Assembly: GCF_002399615.1 (NCBI RefSeq) | Contig: NZ_DHDZ01000036.1 | Location: 74,346 to 138,345, forward strand | Origin: Pedobacter sp. UBA4863 | GTDB lineage: Bacteria; Bacteroidota; Bacteroidia; Sphingobacteriales; Sphingobacteriaceae | DNA: 64,000 nt | Direction: 5' to 3' | In this document: positions 41,341-49,326 of the stretch, in pieces | Layout of the letters: each line of letters opens with the position of its first letter | How positions within the stretch are numbered: the first letter of the stretch is position 1 | Notes under the pieces: generated by a model | Told to the model about the DNA's origin: nothing | Database searches by the model: none | What the model saw: the letters and a program-made list of their open reading frames with translations, nothing else | Program-made: the position numbers and the translations under genes

Positions 41341-42438
41341 TTACGTGCCGATTAATGTTTGTGAGGTAACGTAGTCCACTACAGACTGGTAACTTTTTGT
41401 TTGTTCGTAAATTGCCAGTTGGCGGTCGGCACCTGTGCCATTGGCGAGTATGGTTTGTACGTATTCTATTTCCTTTCTGCTGCCCAGTTCGTCCACTACG
41501 TCATCTACAAAATCTAATAATTCGAGCACCAAATTTCGGCAATTTACTTCCATTTCTTTGCCAAAGTCTATCAAATTTCCGTCAATTCCGTAGCGGGCGG
41601 CCCGCCATTTGTTTTCGTTAATGAGCGCCCTGCTGTATGAAATAAAGTTTAAGTTTTGTAAACGTAGCTTATACAGTTTAGCGCATAATGCCTGAAATAA
41701 TGCCGTAAAAGCCATGGTTTCGTCTATAAGCATGGGGCAATCGCATACCCTAAATTCAATGGTTTGAAAGAAAGGGTGTACCCTAATGTCCCACCATATT
41801 TTTTTTGCATTATCAATGCAATTAGTTTTAATTAGCAGGTTTACATAATTATCATAATCTTCAATGCTGTTAAAAATATCAGGAATTCCGGTACGGGGAA
41901 ATTTATCGAAAATTTTTGTGCGATAAGATTTATAGCCTGTGTTTCTTCCTTCCCAAAAAGGAGAATTGGTAGAAAGTGCAAAAACATGCGGTAAAAAATA
42001 ACGCACTTGGTTAGCAATATGTATGGCCAGTTCCCTAGATTGGAAACCTACATGAACGTGCAAGCCAAAAATTAAGTTAGATCTGGCCGCTTCCTGTAGT
42101 TCGTTTATAATTTCGCTATACCTGGGGTGCTCGGTAATTAACTGTTTTTCCCAATGCGAAAAAGGATGTGTACCAGCGGCTCCAATGCGTAAGCCTTGTT
42201 CGCCTGCTAATTCTGCTACGGTTCTTCGCAATTGCGATATTTCTTGTCGGGCTTGTTCGGTATTCCTACAAATTCCGGTTCCAACCTCTACTACCGCCTG
42301 GTGCATTTCTGCCTTTACTTGGTCTTTGTGTATTTTCTGTGCAGCTTCTACAATTTTCTGCTCGTGAGAGGTAAGTTCCCGGGTTACAGGATCAACAATC
42401 ATGTATTCTTCTTCTATCCCTAAGGTAAACTCGTTCAT
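41341..42438 (-). CDS. Carboxylate-amine ligase, GCS2 family (YbdK-like)
   Basis: 365 aa. The glutamate-cysteine ligase type 2 fold shows FTLGIEEEYMIVDP at the N-terminus (metal-binding Glu residues), FGLHVHVGF in the centre, and the EFRVCDCPM block near residue 240. YbdK of E. coli has weak gamma-glutamylcysteine ligase activity. In this cluster it probably makes an amide or peptide bond in a product not yet known. It lies 8 bases after the preceding ATP-grasp gene. Confidence 0.9.
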   Translation of the reverse strand: MNEFTLGIEEEYMIVDPVTRELTSHEQKIVEAAQKIHKDQVKAEMHQAVVEVGTGICRNTEQARQEISQLRRTVAELAGEQGLRIGAAGTHPFSHWEKQLITEHPRYSEIINELQEAARSNLIFGLHVHVGFQSRELAIHIANQVRYFLPHVFALSTNSPFWEGRNTGYKSYRTKIFDKFPRTGIPDIFNSIEDYDNYVNLLIKTNCIDNAKKIWWDIRVHPFFQTIEFRVCDCPMLIDETMAFTALFQALCAKLYKLRLQNLNFISYSRALINENKWRAARYGIDGNLIDFGKEMEVNCRNLVLELLDFVDDVVDELGSRKEIEYVQTILANGTGADRQLAIYEQTKSYQSVVDYVTSQTLIGT

Positions 42439-42446
42439 AGATGGGT

Positions 42447-43478
42447 TTATTTGGTTGGTTTTTTAGCAGTGGTTTTTTGTTTGACCGTAGGTTTGGCTTT
42501 TGTTGCGGGTTTGGTGGCGCCAGCTACAAGTGCTGTGCCGGTGGCACTGATTTTTATATAGCTGCCCCAAGTTAAATTGTCTTTGCCAAACTCTTGTGCC
42601 AATGCTTTCTCGATGGCGTAGTTGGCGGCGGTTTCTATTACCCATTCAAAATTCTCGGCACCTACACTTTCTAAGCTGGCATCTGGTGCCGGATTGCAAA
42701 AATCTATGGCTATGGGTACACCGTTGCGCACAGCAAATTCTACAGTATTAAAATCGTAACCTAAATATTGATTTAACTTTAACGTATATTTTTCAATGGT
42801 TTTTAATAGTGCTGCACTAGGTTTTGGCCCATCAACTATATAGCGCAGGTGCTGCGGGTTGTGAGGCTCGTATGGCATAATTCGTACATGTTTGCCGCCA
42901 ATACAATAACATCTAAAGTATTCTTCAAAAACGATTTCTTCTTGCAGCATCATCACCGTTTGTTGGGTTTCGCTGTGTTTTTCGAAAAACTCTTCTTTGC
43001 TGCGTAGTTTGTAAACGTCTTTCCAGCCACCTCCATCAAAAGGTTTCATGTAAGCAGGGAAGCCGGTATAGTCAAATATGGCATCCCAGTCAAATGGCAT
43101 GATTAAATTACTGAATGAATTTTCGTTGGTATCGTTGGGGTGCTCTCTCGACGGAATTAAGGCTGTTTTGGGTACTGGAACACCAATGTTTTCGGCAAGC
43201 GCATTATTAAAGAACTTTTCATCAGCACTCCACCAAAAAGGGTTATTAATTACCGCAGTTCCTCCCATAGCTGCATTTTTTAAGTAAGCCCTATAAAAAG
43301 GTACATTTTGCGAAATCCGATCAATAATTACCGCATATACTGGGCTTTCTGCTTGAAAAACTTTATCAATTTTTACAAATTCTGCCCTAACTCCTTTTAC
43401 TGCCTTTTGGTTTACCCTATCTACAAAAGCTTGCGGAAAAGAGCGCTCTTGTCCAAATAAAATCCCTATCTTCTTCAT
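42447..43478 (-). CDS. ATP-grasp ligase (D-Ala-D-Ala ligase/RimK-like) with basic tail
   Basis: 343 aa. ATP-grasp blocks are AYMKPFDGGGWKDVYKL (nucleotide Lys and glycine loop), VMMLQEEIVFEEYFRCYCIG, and NTVEFAVRNGVPIAIDFCNP with the metal-binding Glu/Asp/Asn. The last 25 residues (ATKPATKAKPTVKQKTTAKK and on) are a Lys/Thr/Ala/Pro tail not expected in a ligase. It could bind nucleic acid or a partner, or be a substrate-like tail. It is the second gene of the cluster. Confidence 0.85.
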   Translation of the reverse strand: MKKIGILFGQERSFPQAFVDRVNQKAVKGVRAEFVKIDKVFQAESPVYAVIIDRISQNVPFYRAYLKNAAMGGTAVINNPFWWSADEKFFNNALAENIGVPVPKTALIPSREHPNDTNENSFSNLIMPFDWDAIFDYTGFPAYMKPFDGGGWKDVYKLRSKEEFFEKHSETQQTVMMLQEEIVFEEYFRCYCIGGKHVRIMPYEPHNPQHLRYIVDGPKPSAALLKTIEKYTLKLNQYLGYDFNTVEFAVRNGVPIAIDFCNPAPDASLESVGAENFEWVIETAANYAIEKALAQEFGKDNLTWGSYIKISATGTALVAGATKPATKAKPTVKQKTTAKKPTK

Positions 43479-43506
43479 TCAGCTTGCGTGTTTTTTAAGT
43501 AAAAAG

Positions 43507-44211
43507 TTATAGTTGGTAAATGTATTCCGCAAACATATCCCTCCATATTGGCCAATCGTGGTCTGCATTGGCTCTTAGGTCTAACCAATGGTTAATGTTT
43601 TTTTGGAGCAAAATTTCAGATAGTCTTTCGTTGTCTGCCCGGCATATATCTCGATCGCCAGTTCCCAAAACTATTTTCAATTGCCAAAGTTCGGGATTAA
43701 TATTGTTAGGCAGGTAATCTACGGGGTTGTTAAAGTAAACATCGTTGTTATAAAAACCATCTAACCGGTTTTTAATGTCGAAAGCACCACTCATGCTAAA
43801 TAAATGGCTTACTGCCCATGGGTGGCGAAAGGTAAAGTTTGCTGCATGGTAACCGCCAAAGCTACAGCCTGCCATAATTACTTTAGCTTTTCCGGTTTCT
43901 TTTTGGACCAAGGGCAATAGCTCCTCTAACAAAAACTTATCGTAACAAATGTGGTTTTTAACTCTTTCTGCCGGATGAATGTTTTTGTTGTACCAACTCC
44001 AAGCATCTATACTATCAGGGCAATAAATCTTTACTTTACCTTCGTTAATAAAATTTTGTGCCGCATCAATAAGTTTAAAATCTTTGTTTTCATAATAACG
44101 CCCCATACTTGTGGGAAAAAGGATAATGGGCTGGCCATCATGTCCAAAAACCAGCGTTTCCATATCCCTTCCTAAGGCAGTGCTATGCCATTTTTGTAAT
44201 TCTTCTTTCAT
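43507..44211 (-). CDS. Alpha/beta hydrolase, esterase (COG4947-like)
   Basis: 234 aa from Met at 44211 (MKEELQKWHSTALGRDMETL). The open frame reaches 44349, but the added 46 residues would overlap the divergent promoter and gene. The nucleophile elbow AGCSFGGYHAANF holds the Ser; the late ADHDWPIWRD gives the His. Its enzymatic substrate is not known. It is the first gene of the amidoligase cluster; a minus-strand promoter lies at 44259-44290. Confidence 0.85.
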   Translation of the reverse strand: MKEELQKWHSTALGRDMETLVFGHDGQPIILFPTSMGRYYENKDFKLIDAAQNFINEGKVKIYCPDSIDAWSWYNKNIHPAERVKNHICYDKFLLEELLPLVQKETGKAKVIMAGCSFGGYHAANFTFRHPWAVSHLFSMSGAFDIKNRLDGFYNNDVYFNNPVDYLPNNINPELWQLKIVLGTGDRDICRADNERLSEILLQKNINHWLDLRANADHDWPIWRDMFAEYIYQL

Positions 44212-44258
44212 GGGCCAAATACTTAGATGCTTTAAGATAAGTAAATCATTTTCAACCG

Positions 44259-44290
44259 CAAAAATATCGCTGATTTTTTTTGACGAGCAA
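44259..44290 (-). promoter_or_regulatory. Promoter of the amidoligase cluster
   Basis: On the minus strand: TTG (44290-44288), 21 bases, TATTTTTG (44266-44259), a Bacteroidota promoter. The start near 44253 gives a leader of about 42 bases to the ATG at 44211 and excludes the upstream part of the open frame. Confidence 0.6.
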
Positions 44291-44304
44291 ATGAAGTTTA
44301 ATGG

Positions 44305-44334
44305 TTGTCTATTTTTGAGATAGTGATATCTTTG
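44305..44334 (+). promoter_or_regulatory. Promoter of the divergent esterase gene
   Basis: TTG (44305-44307), 19 bases, TATCTTTG (44327-44334): a full consensus. The predicted start near 44340 lies past the first possible start codon of the open frame, so translation must begin further in. Confidence 0.65.
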
Positions 44335-44343
44335 CCCCGAATT

Positions 44344-45171
44344 TTGCAACGCAAAAGACTACTTTCCCCATTACTTTTTATCCCTATTGTTATTAGAACT
44401 ATCCATCAAATAAACTCGAAATCACTTCAGCGTTCGGTTGAGGTAACGCTGTACCTCCCAGAAAATCTGTTGGGCAACCAAACCATACATTTACTTTTGG
44501 TAAACGATGGCCAAGATTTAACCCAAATGAATGTGGAGGGGCATCTTTATAACTTTTATGCAAAGCAAAAAGCAACAACAATAATTACCGTTGGTATAAA
44601 AGCAGGCGAAGAGCGTTTATTGGAATATGGCGTGGCCAACAGGCCCGATTTTAAAGATAGGGGAAGTAAGGCAAATTTGCATACGGCTTTTGTTTTACAA
44701 GAGCTATTGCCTTTTGTAGCACAACATACCGGCTTAAAGATTAACGGTAAAAAAGCTATTGCGGGTTTTTCTTTAGGTGGACTAACGGCTTTTGACATTG
44801 CCTGGCACCATAGCCATGTTTTTGATTTGGTGGGTGTTTTTTCGGGTTCATTTTGGTGGCGTAAAAAAGATTTAGCCGATGGTTATAGCGATGATGACCG
44901 TATTTTACATGCCATGATAGCCCAAACCGTCGAAAAGCCGAACCTTAAATTTTGGCTGATGACTGGTACTGAAGATGAAAAAGCAGACCGGAACCATAAT
45001 TTTATCATCGATTCTATTGACGATACCATTGATGTGGTGAAGGAATTGCTGAAGAAAGGCTATAAGCGCCCTGAAGATATTTTCTACTACGAAATGGTTG
45101 GCGGAAGGCACGATGTGCCTACTTGGGATAAAGCATTTCCGAAGTTTTTAGAATGGGCGTTTGCGAAATAA
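44344..45171 (+). CDS. Alpha/beta hydrolase, esterase D-like (COG2819)
   Basis: About 275 aa. The core begins near VIRTIHQINSKSLQRSVEVT and shows LLLVNDGQDL, the nucleophile elbow AGFSLGGLTAFDIAW with the Ser, TGTEDEKADRNHN and a late GGRHDVPTWDKAFPKFLEW with the His. No in-frame ATG precedes the conserved start; TTG at 44344 is the first candidate beyond the promoter, and 44305 and 44332 are other TTG options, so the start is uncertain. It is divergent from the amidoligase cluster and probably belongs to it by function. Confidence 0.82.
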   Translation: MQRKRLLSPLLFIPIVIRTIHQINSKSLQRSVEVTLYLPENLLGNQTIHLLLVNDGQDLTQMNVEGHLYNFYAKQKATTIITVGIKAGEERLLEYGVANRPDFKDRGSKANLHTAFVLQELLPFVAQHTGLKINGKKAIAGFSLGGLTAFDIAWHHSHVFDLVGVFSGSFWWRKKDLADGYSDDDRILHAMIAQTVEKPNLKFWLMTGTEDEKADRNHNFIIDSIDDTIDVVKELLKKGYKRPEDIFYYEMVGGRHDVPTWDKAFPKFLEWAFAK

Positions 45172-45299
45172 GTGCAGCTGCTGTTGCAGAATTAGCAGGT
45201 ATAATCGCTATGCCGATTTTAAAGCACAAAAAAATAAAGTCGTACACAATAAACTAAAAGTTCGGGAGTTTATATTACTGAGAGCGTTAATTTAGATGG

Positions 45300-45337
45300 C
45301 GGGGACAAGGTGGTATGCCGAGTCCCCGTTTCTTTTT
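45300..45337 (+). terminator. Terminator of the esterase gene
   Basis: 7-bp GC-rich stem CGGGGAC / GTCCCCG (45300-45306 with 45322-45328), 15-base loop, then TTTCTTTTTT. Confidence 0.75.
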
Positions 45338-45712
45338 TATATTAAAAAGCAGGATACAAACGCCCATTCCATAGCGGTCTATTCCAATTGTTTTTTATAA
45401 TTCTTGCTCTTTTTCCCACATTATAGCGGCCTTATAGCGACTTTATTCCGAGTCTAGTTCGAGTGTGCTTCGCCTTAACTGGCAGTATAAAGGCTAACCT
45501 CTTGCACAAGCAATGCCAATAGCTAGTTAAAATTGGGTGTTTTGCCGAACAAACTACCAAGCACATCCAGCAAAGGCTAAAAATAGCACTTGCAACGGCA
45601 AAAGAGAGTAGTCAAAAGCGGGGCTAAGCTAACCGAATGGCAATGCAATTGATTTACAAAAGCTTAACATTTTTTTAGACTGGTTTTTACATTAATTTTC
45701 AGCTTTTTTTGC

Positions 45713-45720
45713 TACCTTTG
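45713..45720 (+). promoter_or_regulatory. typA promoter -7 element
   Basis: TACCTTTG matches TAnnTTTG, 25 bases before the typA ATG. The -33 position holds only a T run. Confidence 0.5.
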
Positions 45721-45745
45721 CGCCCTAAAATACAATTCGCATTAT

Positions 45746-47554
45746 ATGCAAAAGATAAGAAATATAGCTATTATAGCCCACGTAGATCATGGTAAAACCA
45801 CCACGGTTGACAAAATTTTACATGCCTGTTCTATTTTTCGTGATAACGAACAGTCTGGAGATTTAATTCTAGATAACAATGATTTAGAACGTGAACGAGG
45901 TATTACCATCGTGTCTAAAAACGTTTCGGTAAAATACAAGGATGTTAAAATTAACATTATTGATACGCCTGGTCACGCCGATTTTGGTGGCGAGGTAGAA
46001 CGTGTGTTAAAAATGGCTGATGGCGTACTTTTGCTATGCGATGCTTTTGAAGGCGCCATGCCTCAAACGCGTTTTGTAACACAAAAGGCTTTGGCCTTAG
46101 GTTTAAAACCAATTGTGGTGGTAAACAAAGTTGATAAAGAAAACTGCCGCCCAGAAGAAGTTTACGAGCAAATTTTTGAGCTGTTCTTTAACTTAGAAGC
46201 TACAGAAGAGCAATTAGACTTTCCGGTAATTTACGGTTCGTCTAAAAACGGTTGGATGAGTACCGATTATACCAAACCAACGGATAATTTTTTCCCATTA
46301 TTAGATGCCATTGTAGAACACATTCCTGCTGCACCTATTAACGAGGGTACCTTGCAAATGCAGATCACTTCATTAGATTACTCTTCTTTTGTAGGCCGTA
46401 TTGCCATTGGCCGCGTACACCGTGGTACAATTAAAGAGAACCAACCGATAACGTTAATTAAACGCGACGGTAAATTGGTAAAATCTAGAGTAAAAGAACT
46501 ATATACTTTCGAAGGTTTAGGTAAAGTTAGAACCACAGAAGTTAGCTCTGGCGATATTTGTGCGGTTGTAGGTATCGATGGTTTTGATATTGGTGATACT
46601 ATCGCTGATTTTGAAGCACCAGAACAACTACCGGTAATTAGCATTGATGAGCCAACAATGAACATGTTGTTCACCATCAATAACTCACCTTTCTTCGGTA
46701 AAGAAGGTAAATTGGTTACCTCTCAACGTATCAAAGATCGTTTGATGAAGGAAATGGAAAAAAACCTGGCCTTAAAAGTGGTAGAAACCGAAGGTGCAGA
46801 TTCGTGGTTAGTGTATGGTCGTGGTATTCTCCATTTATCAGTATTGATCGAAACCATGCGTCGTGAAGGTTACGAGCTACAAGTAGGGCAGCCGCAGGTA
46901 ATTGTTAAAGAAATTGATGGTAAAAAGCACGAGCCAATAGAAACTTTAATTGTTGATGTACCGGGCGATGTTGCAGGTAAAGTAATAGAGTTGGTAACAC
47001 AACGTAAGGGCGAGTTGTTAATTATGGAACCAAAAGGCGATTTACAGCACTTAGAGTTTGAAATCCCTTCGCGTGGTATTATCGGTTTGCGTAACAACGT
47101 ATTAACCGCTACCGCTGGCGAGGCCATTATGGCACACCGTTTCAAAGCTTACGAGCCTTGGAAAGGCACCATTCCTGGTCGTTTAAATGGTGTATTAATT
47201 TCTATGGATAAAGGAATGACTACCGCTTATTCTATTGATAAATTGCAAGATAGAGGTCGTTTCTTTGTAGATCCAGGCGTAGATATTTACGAAGGACAAA
47301 TTTTAGGAGAGCATATCCGCGATAACGATTTGGTAATTAACGTTGTTAAAGGAAAAGCATTAACCAACATGCGTGCTTCTGGATCTGATGATAACGTTCG
47401 TATTGCACCAGCGATTAAATTTTCATTAGAAGAGGCTATGGAATATATCCAAGCAGATGAATATATTGAGGTAACTCCTGCGAGTATGCGTTTACGTAAA
47501 ATCTATTTAACAGAGAACGAACGTAAAGTAAAAGGTAAAGCTTTTCAGTCGTAA
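45746..47554 (+). CDS. typA: Translational GTPase TypA/BipA
   Basis: 602 aa, full length. GTPase motifs are AHVDHGKTTT (G1), DTPGHADFGGEV (G3) and NKVDKENCRPEE (G4); EF-G-like domains and a BipA-specific C-terminal domain follow. It acts on the ribosome, is needed under stress and cold, and supports 50S assembly. It stands alone with its own promoter and a terminator. Confidence 0.96.
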   Translation: MQKIRNIAIIAHVDHGKTTTVDKILHACSIFRDNEQSGDLILDNNDLERERGITIVSKNVSVKYKDVKINIIDTPGHADFGGEVERVLKMADGVLLLCDAFEGAMPQTRFVTQKALALGLKPIVVVNKVDKENCRPEEVYEQIFELFFNLEATEEQLDFPVIYGSSKNGWMSTDYTKPTDNFFPLLDAIVEHIPAAPINEGTLQMQITSLDYSSFVGRIAIGRVHRGTIKENQPITLIKRDGKLVKSRVKELYTFEGLGKVRTTEVSSGDICAVVGIDGFDIGDTIADFEAPEQLPVISIDEPTMNMLFTINNSPFFGKEGKLVTSQRIKDRLMKEMEKNLALKVVETEGADSWLVYGRGILHLSVLIETMRREGYELQVGQPQVIVKEIDGKKHEPIETLIVDVPGDVAGKVIELVTQRKGELLIMEPKGDLQHLEFEIPSRGIIGLRNNVLTATAGEAIMAHRFKAYEPWKGTIPGRLNGVLISMDKGMTTAYSIDKLQDRGRFFVDPGVDIYEGQILGEHIRDNDLVINVVKGKALTNMRASGSDDNVRIAPAIKFSLEEAMEYIQADEYIEVTPASMRLRKIYLTENERKVKGKAFQS

Positions 47555-47636
47555 TTGATTGTATGCTAGCATAGTAAATTCGGAAAATTGAAATTAATTG
47601 TTTAACTTTAATTGTCCGAGACAAAGGAGAATTTAC

Positions 47637-47677
47637 AAAGCCCTCCCGATATAAAAAAATCGGGAGGGCTTTTGTTT
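47637..47677. terminator. Bidirectional terminator between typA and the TonB-domain gene
   Basis: Perfect 14-bp GC-rich stem (47637-47650 with 47659-47672), 8-base A-rich loop and a T-rich tail toward 47677. It lies between convergent genes. Confidence 0.88.
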
Positions 47678-47678
47678 T

Positions 47679-48836
47679 TTAAGGGTTAAACTTTACTGTA
47701 ATTGTGAGCTGTGTTCTTGTTGGAATTCCATTTTCCATACCGGGGTTCCAACGCTTAAGCTTAGACACAACTCTTAGTGCCTCTTTCTTGGTGCCATAGC
47801 CTAAGTCATCTACAGCTTTTAATTGACTTAAACTACCGTCCATTTCTACTACAGCATTAATTACAATTGTACCCTTAATGTGCTTATTGGTCAAATTAGC
47901 ATAATTGATATTATCCGTGATAAACTGATTTAACTTTTCTTCTCCACCCGGATAGACAGGTGGATACTTCAATTCTTTTTTCTGATATATTTTTATTGGC
48001 TCCGGGTTTTTAAAAGGATGTTCTGGGCGAAATGAAATAGGGATTCGATAATCCGTTCTTACAGGTTTGCCATTTTCGATACCTGGTTTCCATTTGGGGC
48101 TTAAATTTAAAACTCTGATGGCTTCCTCATCCGTACCATAACCTAAACCTCGTTCAACTTTTGCACTACTTAAACGACCGTCTTTTTCAATTACGAAAGA
48201 TACATATACCTCACCTTGTACTTGGTTTTTAATTGCCGCTTTAAGATAGGTAACATTAGCTTTAATAAATTTGATAAAGCCCCTGTAATCGTCATTCGGA
48301 TAAACGGGAGGGTTTCTCATGTAAATCCAATGGTGCAAAGTGTTTTCTTCGCAATATTTGTGCGGGGCAGATGGGTCACAAAGTGCGGGATCTCCAGCAT
48401 AAATTCCTAACTCTGGCAAATCGATGTAACTAGAATGTACCGTAACTTCAGGATTGATAATTGTCGTCACCACATTATGGATACGAAAATGAATAGGCAA
48501 ACCATAAAATCCATTTTTTAAATCTTTGGTCTCAAAGCCTTTAAAGGCTCTTATAATCTCACTTTTAAAATCGATATTAAGTTTTGGCGCAATGGAAAGC
48601 AAAGTGATTTTGCTATTGTTCACCTTAAAATAAGCAATGGTATTTCCTTGAATATAGGAGCGCTCTGCTTTGTCTGGGTATTTAATTGTGGTAAAAAGAT
48701 GTCGCTGCAGGTCTATTGCATATGGGTCTCCTGGCTTTATACGGATATTTCTAGGACGCTGGGCAAAAGTATCTACTCCTAATACTAAAGCTACAATAGT
48801 TAGAAGAAGTAGTTTATGGCACAAGGAGTTTATCAT
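47679..48836 (-). CDS. Periplasmic protein with repeated TonB C-terminal domains
   Basis: 385 aa. A signal peptide is cut after VDTFAQ. Two clear TonB_C domains lie at about residues 190-262 (VQGEVYVSFVIEKDGRLSSA, then YGTDEEAIRVLNLSPKWKPG) and 305-385 (KGTIVINAVVEMDGSLSQLK). The N-terminal part (45-125) looks like a third, degenerate copy. No membrane anchor is seen, so it is free in the periplasm. It is the last gene of the blaI-M56 set. Confidence 0.85.
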   Translation of the reverse strand: MINSLCHKLLLLTIVALVLGVDTFAQRPRNIRIKPGDPYAIDLQRHLFTTIKYPDKAERSYIQGNTIAYFKVNNSKITLLSIAPKLNIDFKSEIIRAFKGFETKDLKNGFYGLPIHFRIHNVVTTIINPEVTVHSSYIDLPELGIYAGDPALCDPSAPHKYCEENTLHHWIYMRNPPVYPNDDYRGFIKFIKANVTYLKAAIKNQVQGEVYVSFVIEKDGRLSSAKVERGLGYGTDEEAIRVLNLSPKWKPGIENGKPVRTDYRIPISFRPEHPFKNPEPIKIYQKKELKYPPVYPGGEEKLNQFITDNINYANLTNKHIKGTIVINAVVEMDGSLSQLKAVDDLGYGTKKEALRVVSKLKRWNPGMENGIPTRTQLTITVKFNP

Positions 48837-48895
48837 TAGTAATTTCTCTAGAAGATGTAAGCCCCTACATTATTCCATAAACTATCCGTAAGTTA

Positions 48896-49318
48896 TTACT
48901 TACGAATAGTTAAAAGGCTGTTAAGGCTAAACTTAATAGGAATATTATAGCTTACCCTAACGGCCTTATTATCTAAAACTCCTGGTTCCCATTTTGGACT
49001 GAGCTTTAAAACTCGCTCTGCTTCTTCGTTAGTTCCAAAACCTAATCCCCTAACTGTTTTAACATTGTTTACTGATCCATCTTCTTCTATTGTAAAAGAT
49101 ACAAAAACGGTTCCTTGTATATTTTCCTTTTTAGCTTGCTCTGGATATTTGATATTCTCTGTCAGAAATTTATATAATTGAGGCATACCTCCCGGAAATT
49201 TTGGAGGATTTTTCATAGAAACAAAAGAATAGATTTTATTTTCATCTGTAGTTTGCTGAGCTTTGCTTACGCTAAAACTTAGTAGGGTAACCAAGATGGT
49301 TAGTAGGCGTGTTTTCAT
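48896..49318 (-). CDS. Small TonB C-terminal-domain protein
   Basis: 140 aa. A signal peptide (LLTILVTLLSFSVSKAQ) is followed by one TonB_C domain (NIQGTVFVSFTIEEDGSVNN, then FGTNEEAERVLKLSPKWEPG). It has no Pro-rich linker and is too short to span the periplasm. It lies 8 bases after the M56 fusion gene. Confidence 0.87.
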   Translation of the reverse strand: MKTRLLTILVTLLSFSVSKAQQTTDENKIYSFVSMKNPPKFPGGMPQLYKFLTENIKYPEQAKKENIQGTVFVSFTIEEDGSVNNVKTVRGLGFGTNEEAERVLKLSPKWEPGVLDNKAVRVSYNIPIKFSLNSLLTIRK

Positions 49319-49326
49319 GCTAAGTT

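Larger units (their letters stand above)
45172..45745. other. 574-base gap between the esterase gene and typA
   Basis: Apart from the esterase terminator (45300-45337) and the typA -7 box (45713-45720), I can assign nothing here. ATAGCG occurs three times (45371, 45423 and 45434) in a loose direct repeat. No tRNA cloverleaf, rRNA piece or convincing ORF was seen. Confidence 0.45.

Noticed and set aside
43507..44349. Longer N-terminus for the minus-strand esterase
   Set aside because: The first 46 residues lie upstream of the predicted promoter and overlap the divergent gene; MKEELQ at 44211 is a better start.
45300..45330. Possible tRNA or small RNA gene
   Set aside because: The GC-rich stem has no cloverleaf, no acceptor CCA and is followed by a T run; a terminator explains it.
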